A DNA stretch of 64,000 nt from Nitrospirota bacterium. GTDB taxonomy: Bacteria > Nitrospirota > UBA9217. Position 1 is the stretch's first letter. The number at the start of each line of letters is the position of its first letter. Location: assembly GCA_020052615.1 (NCBI GenBank), contig JAGVOT010000134.1:1-64000 (forward strand), written 5' to 3'. Both the position numbers and the translations under genes were made by a program. The notes beneath the pieces were generated by a model. That model did no database searches, was not told where the DNA came from, and saw only the letters and a list, made by a program, of their open reading frames with translations. Of this stretch, positions 1 through 7,979 are shown in pieces.

Positions 1-291
1 CGGGAGGTGCTGGCGAACCTCGAAAAGGCGGAGTTTAACGAGGTCGGGGAGCCGACGCCGGCGCCGAAGGCCGGACGCGGGGACACGGGGACGCGGGGAC
101 GGGGGGAAACGGCTGACGGGGGGACGCGAGGACGCGGGGACGCGGCGAGAGAGCGGCAGCTCGGTCTGTTTGCTGCGCGGGACGCGAACCTTGTGAGGGA
201 GATCGCCGAGCTCGACCTGAACAGCATCACGCCGCTCGATGCCATGAACAAGCTGGCGGAGATCAAGAAGAAGGCGGCAGAGAATACCTAA
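1..291 (+). CDS. mutS: DNA mismatch repair protein MutS, C-terminal fragment
   Basis: The frame is open from the first base and ends at TAA 289-291, so only the last ~96 codons are present. The end of the product (QLGLF, then LVREIAELDLNSITPLDAMNKL and AEIKKKA) matches the usual MutS C-terminus, where QLxLF and LDxNxxTPLxALNxL precede a basic tail. MutS recognises mismatches and recruits MutL. The ATPase domain lies outside the window. The linker before QLGLF is unusual: it is encoded by a GC-rich direct repeat and reads as Gly/Arg/Thr-rich low complexity. Assignment rests on the C-terminal motif only. Confidence 0.75.
   Translation, partial: REVLANLEKAEFNEVGEPTPAPKAGRGDTGTRGRGETADGGTRGRGDAARERQLGLFAARDANLVREIAELDLNSITPLDAMNKLAEIKKKAAENT
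76..148. repeat. GC-rich direct repeat inside mutS linker
   Basis: Units of the type GGGACGCGGGGACACGGG recur four to five times with small changes. They stay in frame and give a Gly/Arg/Thr-rich linker (GDTGTRGRGE, then GGTRGRGDAA). A related string (GACACGGAGACGCGG, then GACACGGGGAAAGGAGAC) is found at the end of murJ near 31616-31673, so this is a dispersed short-repeat family. Confidence 0.7.
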
Positions 292-316
292 CGCTCATTG
301 CACCACGACCAAACGC

Positions 317-880
317 ATGAACATTACCAGGACATTGTACGTCGCTAAGCGGAAAGAGTGGCGTGCCTGGCTGAAAAAGCATTATAAGACCGAAAAAGAG
401 GTCTGGCTGGTCTATTACAAGAAGCAGTCGGGAAAGCCGCGCATCCCCTATGAGGACGCGGTCGAGGAGGCCCTCTGCTTCGGCTGGATCGACAGCACGG
501 CCAAGCCTATCGATGATGACCGGTACGCCCAGAGGTTCTCTCCGAGAAATCCAAAAAGTTCGTATTCCCAGCCGAACAAGGAACGGCTGCGATTGCTCGC
601 CCGCAAGGGAAAGGTGGCGACGGATGTTTTGGCCGGCCTGGGCACGATCCTGAAAGAGAAGTTCATTGTCCCGCCTGACATCCTGCAGGCGATCAAGTCC
701 GATCCGCAGGTCTGGAAGAATTTCCAAAAATATCCAAAGGCTTACCAGCGCATCCGCATCGCGTTCGTCGACGGATCGAGAAAAAGGCCGGAAGAATTCA
801 AAAAACGCCTGAAGTATCTCATCAAGATGACTGCTCAGAACAAGCGGTTCGGGTTCGGCATCGACAAGTTCCTGAAGTAG
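317..880 (+). CDS. YdeI/OmpD-associated (OmdA) family protein
   Basis: The 187-residue product begins with LYVAKRKEWRAWLKKHY and continues with EVWLVYYKKQSGKPRIPYED, EALCFGWIDS and RFSPRNPKSSYSQPN. This is the pattern of the YdeI/OmpD-associated family, annotated as bacteriocin-protection (OmdA) proteins. No signal peptide or membrane helix is visible, so it is probably cytoplasmic. The C-terminal third (LKYLIKMTAQNKR) is the basic tail seen in this family. The ATG at 317 has no clear Shine-Dalgarno. It follows mutS by 25 bases, so it could be co-transcribed. The biochemical role of the family is poorly defined. Confidence 0.8.
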   Translation: MNITRTLYVAKRKEWRAWLKKHYKTEKEVWLVYYKKQSGKPRIPYEDAVEEALCFGWIDSTAKPIDDDRYAQRFSPRNPKSSYSQPNKERLRLLARKGKVATDVLAGLGTILKEKFIVPPDILQAIKSDPQVWKNFQKYPKAYQRIRIAFVDGSRKRPEEFKKRLKYLIKMTAQNKRFGFGIDKFLK

Positions 881-912
881 GATTGTGAACGGCTCATCGA
901 AGCATAAAAAGC

Positions 913-956
913 CTTACCACGAATGACACGAATAGGACACGAATGGCACGAATGGC
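913..956. repeat. CACGAATG-type short tandem repeat
   Basis: CACGAATGACACGAAT and variants occur four times in a row. A second copy of the same family lies at 29929-29965 upstream of murJ. Both are intergenic. Confidence 0.65.
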
Positions 957-1004
957 CACCGTGCATAAGAAATTGTCCTCTGCAGCTCAGTCTGCTGATC
1001 TTTT

Positions 1005-1085
1005 TTCATTGCGAGCGACCGAAGGGAGCGAGGCAATCTCGTCGTAAAGAACAGATTGCTTCGTCGCCATGCTCCCCGCAATGAC
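1005..1085. repeat. Imperfect palindromic intergenic repeat
   Basis: The left arm starts TCATTGCGAGCGACCGAAGG and runs to GGCAATCTC. The right arm (AGATTGCTTCGTCG to CCGCAATGA) is its imperfect reverse complement, with a loop of about 12 bases. This layout is typical of REP-like non-autonomous palindromic elements. It ends about 25 bases before recQ. Confidence 0.65.
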
Positions 1086-1108
1086 ACAATAGTAAGTGCC
1101 TTTTTGCA

Positions 1109-2947
1109 ATGGTCTTGAAACTCATGCCACTTCAACCTCCTAGCAACGACAAAGCAGTGTATGACGTCCTACGCACCGTGTTCGGTTTTGAATCGTTCCG
1201 GCAGGATCAGGAGACCATCATCAGGAATATCCTGAACGGGAAGGACGTGTTCGCGGTCATGCCCACGGGCGGAGGAAAGTCCCTTTGCTACCAGCTGCCC
1301 GCGCTTCTGATGGAAGGCACGGCGGTCGTCATCAGCCCCCTTATTTCTCTGATGAAGGACCAGGTCGACGCTGCTGTGGAGAACGGCATCGCGGCCGTGT
1401 TCATGAACAGTTCGCTCGATCAGCGGGAGATAGCGGACGCCTACCGCCGGCTCAATGAGAAAAAGGTAAAACTCCTCTACATCGCGCCGGAACGGTTCGC
1501 CATGCCGCAGTTCACGGAGATGCTGAAGGGGATCCCCCTTTCGCTTTTCGCCATAGACGAGGCGCACTGCATATCCGAATGGGGCCATGATTTCCGTCCC
1601 GACTACCTCGCCCTGTCCGCTATTCCCGCGCTCTTTCCCCGTGTCCCCATTGCAGCCTTCACCGCCACGGCCACGCACAAGGTCCAGCAGGACATCATCA
1701 GCAAGATCGGGCTCAGGACGCCCCATTCCGTGCGCGCTTCGTTCAACAGGCCCAATCTTTTCTACCAGGTAGAATCCAAGTCGCAGGTCGAACAGCAGCT
1801 CCTGAAATTCCTGAAGGACCACGAGGGAGAAGCGGGGATCATCTACCGGACGACCCGCGACGCGGTCGCGGCAATAGCGGAATTTCTGGTTTCCAGCGGC
1901 ATCAGGGCGCTGCCGTACCATGCAGGGCTGCCTGCGGAGGTCCGTGAACGGAACCAGGAGGCCTTTAACAGGGACGAGGTCCAGGTGATCGTGGCGACCA
2001 TAGCCTTCGGCATGGGCATCGACAAGTCGAACGTCCGGTTCGTGGTCCACGCCGACCTTCCCCGGCACATCGAAGGATACTACCAGGAGACCGGCAGGGC
2101 GGGGCGGGACGGCGAACCGGCCCATTGCCTGCTCTTTTTCAGCAGGGGCGACATACCGAAGATCAGATACTTCATCGACAGGATGGAGGACGAGGGCGAG
2201 CGCCGGATCGCCATGGAGAAACTGAACCAGACCGTGGGGTTCGCTTCTCATAACGTATGCAGACGGAAACAGCTTCTCTCCTTTTTCGGAGAAACGTATC
2301 CGTCGGCAAATTGCGAGGCCTGCGACATCTGCACCGGCTCAGCGGAGCGCATCGACATCTCGACCGATGCGCGGATATTCATGTCGGCCATGGCCAGGAC
2401 CAATGAGCGCTTCGGCATCGTCCATATCATCGACATCGTCATGGGCGCGGACACCAAGCGCGTCAGGGAACTGGGCCACCACGAGATCAGAACCTTCGGC
2501 GCGGGACGGCACCACGATAAGCACCACTGGCACTTCATTGTCGACGAACTTCTTGCCCAGGAACTGATCAAGCAGGACGGAGATCGCTACCCGGTGCTGA
2601 AGCTCACGCCCAGGGGAGCGGGTGTGCTCACCGGAACGGGCGAGGTCTTCGGGCTCAAGCGTGAAGCGGTAAAAGCGAAAGTGCGGAGACGGAAGACCGT
2701 GGAAGGCGGACCCTGCGACGAGGCGCTCTTTGAACGGCTGCGCGTCATCAGGAAGAGGATTGCCGGGGAGAGCCATGTTCCGCCTTATGTAATATTTTCG
2801 GACAAAACGCTTCACGAGATGTGCGTGCATTTGCCGAAGACCGCTTCCGAAATGAGAATGATCTCGGGCGTGGGGGATGTCAAGCTGGAGCGTTACGGAG
2901 GTGAGTTCCTCAAAGAGATCCGGTCCCATGGGGAAAAGGGCAGATGA
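1109..2947 (+). CDS. recQ: ATP-dependent DNA helicase RecQ
   Basis: This is a 612-residue superfamily 2 helicase of normal RecQ length, unwinding DNA 3'-5' in recombination and fork repair. Visible motifs are Walker A (MPTGGGKSLCYQ, ~residues 53-64), DEAH (AIDEAHCISEWGHDF, ~150) and the motif VI region (QETGRAGRDG, ~327). The RQC zinc cluster follows (CRRKQ, then CEACDIC, ~385-408), then a winged helix. A C-terminal HRDC-like segment ends in MISGVGDVKLERYG. The start may be ATG 1109 or ATG 1124; neither has a good Shine-Dalgarno. Its stop overlaps the next gene by four bases (ATGA), implying coupled translation. Confidence 0.95.
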   Translation: MVLKLMPLQPPSNDKAVYDVLRTVFGFESFRQDQETIIRNILNGKDVFAVMPTGGGKSLCYQLPALLMEGTAVVISPLISLMKDQVDAAVENGIAAVFMNSSLDQREIADAYRRLNEKKVKLLYIAPERFAMPQFTEMLKGIPLSLFAIDEAHCISEWGHDFRPDYLALSAIPALFPRVPIAAFTATATHKVQQDIISKIGLRTPHSVRASFNRPNLFYQVESKSQVEQQLLKFLKDHEGEAGIIYRTTRDAVAAIAEFLVSSGIRALPYHAGLPAEVRERNQEAFNRDEVQVIVATIAFGMGIDKSNVRFVVHADLPRHIEGYYQETGRAGRDGEPAHCLLFFSRGDIPKIRYFIDRMEDEGERRIAMEKLNQTVGFASHNVCRRKQLLSFFGETYPSANCEACDICTGSAERIDISTDARIFMSAMARTNERFGIVHIIDIVMGADTKRVRELGHHEIRTFGAGRHHDKHHWHFIVDELLAQELIKQDGDRYPVLKLTPRGAGVLTGTGEVFGLKREAVKAKVRRRKTVEGGPCDEALFERLRVIRKRIAGESHVPPYVIFSDKTLHEMCVHLPKTASEMRMISGVGDVKLERYGGEFLKEIRSHGEKGR

Positions 2948-3807
2948 CTTCCATCCTGCAATGTCCCGTCTGCCGTGAGCTCACGGTCCGCACTGAGACC
3001 GGCTGCCAATGCGCGAACAAGCACACCTTCGACGCCGCCCGCCAGGGGTATATCAACTTTCTTCTTGTCCAGAAGAAGCATTCCAAGGAACCCGGAGACA
3101 ACAAGGACATGATCCAGAGCCGCAGAAGGTTCCTTGACCGGGGGCATTACGACAAATTATCGGACGGTATTAACGAAACTATAGCCGGTATTCTCTCCGG
3201 ACGGGAGAGGGGGAGCGTGCGCAGCATCCTTGACGCGGGCTGCGGGGAAGGATTTTATCTCGAGCGGCTGAAGGGATCCATAGGCCGGAGTGACATGGAC
3301 CCGGCCGTTTTCAGCTATTACGGCGTCGACATTTCGAAATACGCTGTCCAGCAGGCCACACAGCGCGACCGAACAGTGAACTGGTTCGTTGCCAGCATCA
3401 TCGATCTGCCCTTTGTGAACTCCTCTCTGGATATCATTTTCAACGTCTTTTCTCCGGTGAACTTTTCCGAATTTTCGAGGATACTCAAGAACATGGGCAA
3501 ACTCGCGATTGCCCATCCCGGCCCCCGGCACTTGAACGGTCTCCGGGAGGTCATCTATCCCGTCGCCCGGGAACATGAAGAGTCGGACCTGGTTGAACAG
3601 GCCATGGGGCTTTTTTCTCTTTCGAACAGAACGAGGGTCAATTACCAGCTTGAGCTGAAAAGCAGCGGAGAGATCATGGACCTGCTGGCAATGACCCCCT
3701 ATTTCTGGAACATCGACCGGAGCACCCGGTCCCGGGTGGAGACGCTTGACAGGTTGGCGCTGGATGTCGATGTGATGATAAGCGTCTTCAGCAAGGCCGT
3801 GGGGTGA
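2944..3807 (+). CDS. rlmA: RlmA-type 23S rRNA (guanine-N1)-methyltransferase
   Basis: The 287-residue product has an N-terminal zinc-ribbon (CPVC at 8-11, then CQCANKH) and the RlmA signature DAARQGYINFLL, followed by KEPGDNKDMIQSRRRFLDRG. A class I SAM-binding core follows (ILDAGCGEGFY, ~residue 97). RlmA/RlmAII methylate N1 of G745 or G748 of 23S rRNA; which site applies here cannot be read from sequence. The start overlaps the recQ stop by four bases, so the two are probably one transcript, although their functions are unrelated. Confidence 0.85.
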   Translation: MTSILQCPVCRELTVRTETGCQCANKHTFDAARQGYINFLLVQKKHSKEPGDNKDMIQSRRRFLDRGHYDKLSDGINETIAGILSGRERGSVRSILDAGCGEGFYLERLKGSIGRSDMDPAVFSYYGVDISKYAVQQATQRDRTVNWFVASIIDLPFVNSSLDIIFNVFSPVNFSEFSRILKNMGKLAIAHPGPRHLNGLREVIYPVAREHEESDLVEQAMGLFSLSNRTRVNYQLELKSSGEIMDLLAMTPYFWNIDRSTRSRVETLDRLALDVDVMISVFSKAVG

Positions 3808-3996
3808 AGAATGAACCCTTCGGCGTCAAATATCCCCCCAGATACTAAAGGTCTTTGACACAGAAGAGACAGATTGGTACGGCGATAAAGGCGGTATAAG
3901 CTGAGACAATAAAGGACCATCGATAGTGGGAAGGAACGGACAAGAAACCGGACGCCGGGGACACTGGAAAGGTCTGATAAGACTTGCAATTCCCTG

Positions 3997-4025
3997 TTGA
4001 CACCCGGCCCCTGTTCTGGTAGTAT
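3997..4025 (+). promoter_or_regulatory. Sigma70-type promoter of rplI
   Basis: TTGACA (3997-4002) and TAGTAT (4020-4025) are separated by exactly 17 bases. Transcription would begin near 4032, with a strong Shine-Dalgarno AAAGGAG at 4047-4053 before ATG 4065. The rest of the 257-base gap after rlmA shows no gene. Confidence 0.75.
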
Positions 4026-4064
4026 CACCCTCTACGAAAAAAGCTGAAAGGAGTTGCACACGCA

Positions 4065-4511
4065 ATGCAGGTAATTTTACGCGAAGATGTAGAGAAACTC
4101 GGCAAGATCGGCGACCTCGTGAAGGTGAAGCCCGGCTATGGCCGGAACTTCCTGGTCCCGACGAAGAAGGCCATCGAGGCCACCCCGAAGAACCTCAAGG
4201 CGATGGAACACGCCAAGAAGATGGTGTCTGACCGCATCCGCACGCTCAAGAAGACGGCGGCTGCCGATGCCGACCGGATCAAGTCCCTTGCCATCACCAT
4301 CAAGGCCAAGGTCGGCGAGGAAGGCAAGCTGTTCGGTTCCGTGACGACCATGGACATCGCCGATGCCGCGAAGGCGCAGGGCGTGGACATCGACAAGCGG
4401 AAGATCACTCTGGAAGAGCCCATCAAACGCCTCGGCGATTTCACCGTGCAGGTGAAGCTCCATTCCGACGTCGTTGCGGACCTCAAAGTCTCCGTCGTCG
4501 CTGAAGACTAA
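4065..4511 (+). CDS. rplI: 50S ribosomal protein L9
   Basis: The 148-residue product has the L9 N-terminal motif (MQVILREDVEKLGKIGDLV, then VKPGYGRNFLVPTKKA). The connecting helix is rich in Lys and Ala, and the C-terminal domain ends TVQVKLHSDVVADLKV. L9 binds 23S rRNA near the L1 stalk base. In many bacteria it sits after rpsF-ssb-rpsR. Here it has its own promoter and precedes dnaB, keeping the common rplI-dnaB pairing but losing rpsF and rpsR. The start is fixed by AAAGGAG 12 bases upstream. Confidence 0.97.
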   Translation: MQVILREDVEKLGKIGDLVKVKPGYGRNFLVPTKKAIEATPKNLKAMEHAKKMVSDRIRTLKKTAAADADRIKSLAITIKAKVGEEGKLFGSVTTMDIADAAKAQGVDIDKRKITLEEPIKRLGDFTVQVKLHSDVVADLKVSVVAED

Positions 4512-4534
4512 CAACATACCTTTTCCCCGTTTCA

Positions 4535-4596
4535 AGGAGCCGGAGTCAGGGTCTGGAGAATATCTCCCGGCTTCTGATCACCGGCTTCTTTTTTTT
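4535..4596 (+). terminator. Probable terminator after rplI
   Basis: GGAGCCGGAGTCAG can pair with CTGATCACCGGCTTC across a loop of about 23 bases, and eight T residues follow. It lies between rplI and dnaB, so it would limit read-through into dnaB. Confidence 0.55.
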
Positions 4597-4630
4597 CGCT
4601 CGATTCTGTTAGTTATCAAGAGGTAAGAGC

Positions 4631-6013
4631 ATGCCCCTCCAGGAAGAAGTCTCGCTCCAGAAGCTCCCTCCCCAGAACATCGAGGCCGAACAGATGGTCC
4701 TCGGCGCAATCCTCATCGAGAACAGCGCGATGGAGAACGTCAGCGACATCCTGGTGCCCGATGATTTCTACAAGGATGCGCATCGGCGGATCTTTGCCGC
4801 CATGCTCGAGATGTTCGAGGGCCGCGACGCGATCGACCTGGTGACGCTGACGGACGCCTTGCGCCACGGCGGGGCGATCGAAAAAGCGGGCGGCGCCTCC
4901 TACCTTTCAACACTGGTCAGCCTTGTGCCGACGGCGGCGAACGTCAAGTATCACGCGCGGATCGTCCGGGACAAGTCCGTGCTCCGCCAGCTGATCCACG
5001 CCTCGACGGACATCATCACCAAGAGCTACGACGGATCTCCCGAGGCGGTCAAGATCGATGAGCTTATCGACCAGGCGCAGCAGCGCATCCTCGAGATCTC
5101 CGACAAGAAGATGACAGAGCCGTTCTCGTCGCTCAAGGACATCGTCCACGGAAGCTTCAAGACCATCGAACAGCTTTTCGACCGCAAGGAGATGATCACG
5201 GGGCTCGCGACCGGGTTCATCGACCTCGACAAGCTCACATCGGGCTTCCAGGCCAGCGACCTCATCATCATCGCGGGCCGCCCCTCCATGGGCAAGACCG
5301 CCTTCTGCCTGAACATCGCGTCCCACGCTGCGCTGGAGAACAGCAAGACCGTGGCGATCTTCAGTCTGGAAATGGCCAAGGAGCAGCTCGGCCTCCGCAT
5401 GCTCTGCTCCGAGGCGCGGGTGGACGCGCACAAGCTCCGGACCGGGTATCTTGCCGAGGCGGACTGGGGGCGGCTCTCCACCGCTGCCGGGAGGCTGGCG
5501 GAAGCGCCGATCTATATCGATGATACCGGCGCCATCGGCGTCCTCGAGATGCGTTCCAAGGCCCGGCGGCTCAAGATGGACAAGGGGCTGGACCTGATCA
5601 TCGTTGACTACCTCCAGCTCATGCGCGGCAGGGGGGAGGACAGCCGGGAGCAGGAGATCTCCAACATATCCCGATCGCTCAAGGCGCTCGCCAAGGAGCT
5701 CAAGGTCCCGATCGTCGCCCTTTCCCAGCTCAACCGCGCCGTGGAGACCCGGGGCAAGGACAAGCGGCCCATGCTGGCCGACCTCCGCGAGTCCGGCGCC
5801 ATCGAGCAGGACGCCGACGTGATCCTGTTCATCTACCGCGAGGAGCAGTACAACAAGTGCGAGTGTCCTTGGGACGGTGAATGCCTCTGCGGACGACGGG
5901 GGAAGGCGGAAGTGATCATCGGCAAGCAGCGCAACGGCCCGACGGACATCGTGGACGTGACCTACCTGAAGCAGTTCACCCGGTTCGAGAACGCGGAAAA
6001 GAGAAACTTTTAG
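4631..6013 (+). CDS. dnaB: Replicative DNA helicase DnaB
   Basis: The 460-residue product is of typical DnaB length. The N-terminal domain starts LPPQNIEAEQMVLGAIL. The RecA-like domain carries Walker A GRPSMGKTAF (~residues 216-225), Walker B LIIVDYLQLM (~326) and the DnaB motif DLRESGAIEQDADVI. It loads on single-stranded DNA as a hexamer and unwinds ahead of the replisome. A short insertion near residue 415 (KCECPWDGECLCGRRGK) holds four cysteines where many DnaB proteins have only polar residues, possibly a metal site. ATG 4631 is preceded by AAGAGGTAAGA. Confidence 0.96.
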   Translation: MPLQEEVSLQKLPPQNIEAEQMVLGAILIENSAMENVSDILVPDDFYKDAHRRIFAAMLEMFEGRDAIDLVTLTDALRHGGAIEKAGGASYLSTLVSLVPTAANVKYHARIVRDKSVLRQLIHASTDIITKSYDGSPEAVKIDELIDQAQQRILEISDKKMTEPFSSLKDIVHGSFKTIEQLFDRKEMITGLATGFIDLDKLTSGFQASDLIIIAGRPSMGKTAFCLNIASHAALENSKTVAIFSLEMAKEQLGLRMLCSEARVDAHKLRTGYLAEADWGRLSTAAGRLAEAPIYIDDTGAIGVLEMRSKARRLKMDKGLDLIIVDYLQLMRGRGEDSREQEISNISRSLKALAKELKVPIVALSQLNRAVETRGKDKRPMLADLRESGAIEQDADVILFIYREEQYNKCECPWDGECLCGRRGKAEVIIGKQRNGPTDIVDVTYLKQFTRFENAEKRNF

Positions 6014-6036
6014 AAACCCGGAAAATAGTATATAAT
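6009..6036 (+). promoter_or_regulatory. Candidate promoter for the cNMP-domain pair
   Basis: TTTAGA (6009-6014, overlapping the dnaB stop) and a perfect TATAAT (6031-6036) are spaced by 16 bases. The -10 is convincing and the -35 is weak. Confidence 0.45.
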
Positions 6037-6098
6037 CGTCCCCACATGGAAGGTCTCGACCGGCCGGCCATGATCCCGCATTGACGGAGGATACAGCC

Positions 6099-6881
6099 TT
6101 GGCGTCAGAAAAAAACCAACTCACCGAGAACGTTCAAAAATACATCCAGAAAAGCGACTGGAAGAACGCTATCGCCGACATGGAGAAGCTCTTTGCCCTT
6201 GATCACGACCCCCAGGTCAAGGTGCGCATGGGCGACGTCCGGCAGAAGATGAACCAGAAGCCCCAGGCCATCGTCGAGTACATGAAGGCCGCCGAGATCT
6301 TCGCGGAAAGGGGATTTGTCGTCAAGGCCCTGGCCATGTACAAGATGGTGCTGCGGCTGGACCCGAGCAACGACAAGGCCTTGACGCAGATGTCTTCGCT
6401 TCATTCCAACAAGTCCGTGACCGAACTGAAGCTCGAGCCTGTGGAGCTCGGCGAGGTGGCGCCGGAGAGCAGCATCGTCCCGCTCTTTGCGGACCTCACC
6501 CAGGAAGAGTTCAATGATTTCACCAAACGCATGGTGTTCCATACCGTGCCGGCCGGCAAGGCGATCGTCAGAGAGGGCGAAGGGGGAGCGTCGGTCTACG
6601 TGGTCACCCGCGGCACCGTTCGCGTCCTGACGACCGTGGACGGCAAACAGGTGGAACTGGCAATACTCCATCCCAGCGATTTTTTCGGCGAGATCGCGTT
6701 CCTCACCGGCAAACCGCGGACGGCAACCGTGGAGGCGGCCGAAGAGTGCGATATCCTGGAAGTCCCCGAGGATCAGATCGCCGATCTCCTCCGCCAGAAA
6801 CCACGCATCCGCGATGTCATGCAGAACTACTACAATCAGCGGGTGGCCAATACCCTGCAGAAGCTGAAAGGGATCGGATAA
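6099..6881 (+). CDS. TPR-like and cyclic-nucleotide-binding domain protein (copy 1)
   Basis: The start is placed at TTG 6099: GGAGG at 6086-6090 lies eight bases upstream, and the reading then aligns with the next gene from its first residues. The N-terminal ~110 residues are helical and TPR-like (IVEYMKAAEIFAERG, then ALAMYKMVLRLDPSNDKAL). The C-terminal half is a CRP-type cyclic-nucleotide domain with the phosphate-binding cassette FFGEIAFLTGKPRTATVEA, including the conserved Glu and Arg. There is no helix-turn-helix, so it is unlikely to bind DNA directly. It is about half identical by eye to its neighbour, indicating tandem duplication. Ligand and target are unknown. Confidence 0.8.
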   Translation: MASEKNQLTENVQKYIQKSDWKNAIADMEKLFALDHDPQVKVRMGDVRQKMNQKPQAIVEYMKAAEIFAERGFVVKALAMYKMVLRLDPSNDKALTQMSSLHSNKSVTELKLEPVELGEVAPESSIVPLFADLTQEEFNDFTKRMVFHTVPAGKAIVREGEGGASVYVVTRGTVRVLTTVDGKQVELAILHPSDFFGEIAFLTGKPRTATVEAAEECDILEVPEDQIADLLRQKPRIRDVMQNYYNQRVANTLQKLKGIG

Positions 6882-6970
6882 TAACGGCCGAAAAGCGTAA
6901 GCGTGAGACGTGAGACGCAACGCGCAAGATACTCCCAGATCGGAATAGGGAACAGAATCCGGAGGCGAAG

Positions 6971-7765
6971 ATGGCCGCAGAAACCAAGGCACAGTTGATC
7001 GAGAACGTCCAGAAATACCTGGGCAAGGGGAAATGGAAGGAGGCCGTTGGAGAAATGGAGAAGCTCTTCGCCCTGAATCCCGATCCGATCATCCGGGTCC
7101 GCATGGGCGATGCCTATCAGAAACTGAGCTCAAAGCCGGAAGCGACGCGCGAATATGTCTATGCGGCGGACCTCTATGCCGAGACGGGCGCCGTGGTCAA
7201 GGCCCTGGCGCAGTACAAGCTGGCGCTTCGCCTCGACCCGCAGCACAAGCGGGCCCAGGACCGCATGGCCGCGCTCCACTCCAACAGGACCATTGCCGAG
7301 AAGAAGGCCGAGCCCGTGGAAGAGGGCAAGCAGAAGCCGGCCAACAGCGCCATTCCGCTCTTCGCCGGATTCACCCAGGGCGAGTTCCAGGAGTTCACGA
7401 ACCTCATGAACGTCCATACCCACGGCGCTGGCGAGGTCATCGTCCGCGAAGGGGACAAGGGAAAATCCGTCTACATCATTGCCAGCGGCTCCGTCAAGGT
7501 CTACACGACCATGCTGTCGGGCGAGGTCGTTGTGCTGGCGAAGCTCTGGCCCAGCGAGTTCTTCGGCGAGATATCGTATCTTACCGGCAAGCCCCGGACC
7601 GCCACGATCGAGACGCTTGAGGAAACGACGGTCCTGGAGCTGACCGAGGACAAGCTGAACTATCTTCTCGAAAAGCATCCCCGTGTCCGCGAGGTCCTGC
7701 AGAAGTTCTCCGAGATGCGGCTTAAAGGCACCATCGAGACGGTCATCAGCAAATCCGTGGAGTAG
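6971..7765 (+). CDS. TPR-like and cyclic-nucleotide-binding domain protein (copy 2)
   Basis: This 264-residue paralogue of the preceding gene has the same architecture. A helical repeat region (ATREYVYAADLYAETG, then ALAQYKLALRLDPQHKRA) precedes a cyclic-nucleotide domain with the cassette FFGEISYLTGKPRTATIET. The Glu and Arg expected to contact cyclic phosphate are present. ATG 6971 is preceded by CGGAGGCG. The 89-base gap from copy 1 holds only short GTGAGACGTGAGAC-type repeats, so co-transcription is likely. With no DNA-binding domain, it may regulate a partner protein in response to a cyclic nucleotide; that is inference. Confidence 0.8.
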   Translation: MAAETKAQLIENVQKYLGKGKWKEAVGEMEKLFALNPDPIIRVRMGDAYQKLSSKPEATREYVYAADLYAETGAVVKALAQYKLALRLDPQHKRAQDRMAALHSNRTIAEKKAEPVEEGKQKPANSAIPLFAGFTQGEFQEFTNLMNVHTHGAGEVIVREGDKGKSVYIIASGSVKVYTTMLSGEVVVLAKLWPSEFFGEISYLTGKPRTATIETLEETTVLELTEDKLNYLLEKHPRVREVLQKFSEMRLKGTIETVISKSVE

Positions 7766-7769
7766 CCCC

Positions 7770-7972
7770 GATTGCGGATTTCGGATTGCGAATTGCGGAT
7801 TGGAACAGAGTGCGACAATCGTTAACGTACTCTTGCTCTGATCACGCAAAAAGTATCACCCTTCAGTTGTGTTATTGCTGCCCAACCTCCCGCATTTCCT
7901 CAATGTTTCATCAAGAGTGATATAATCAAAACAGCTTTAAATCCGCAAACTAAAATCCGCAATCCGCAATGG
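7770..7972. repeat. GATTGCGGATT repeats in opposite orientation, with amrB promoter between
   Basis: GATTGCGGATTTCGGATTGC (from 7770) and the reverse-oriented AAATCCGCAATCCGCAAT (up to 7972) flank about 135 bases. A third copy lies at 37475-37500. Within the enclosed DNA, TGATATAAT at 7918-7926 is an extended -10 element that could serve the gene at 7980. Confidence 0.55.
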
Positions 7973-7979
7973 AGATGCC

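Noticed and set aside
913-956. CRISPR-like repeats
   Set aside because: Units are short, contiguous and without unique spacers; no cas gene is present. The same holds for the other repeat tracts.
1169-2251. Long open frame of 360 codons opposite recQ
   Set aside because: It lies entirely antisense to a motif-complete helicase gene and its product has no recognisable domain; high GC makes such frames common.
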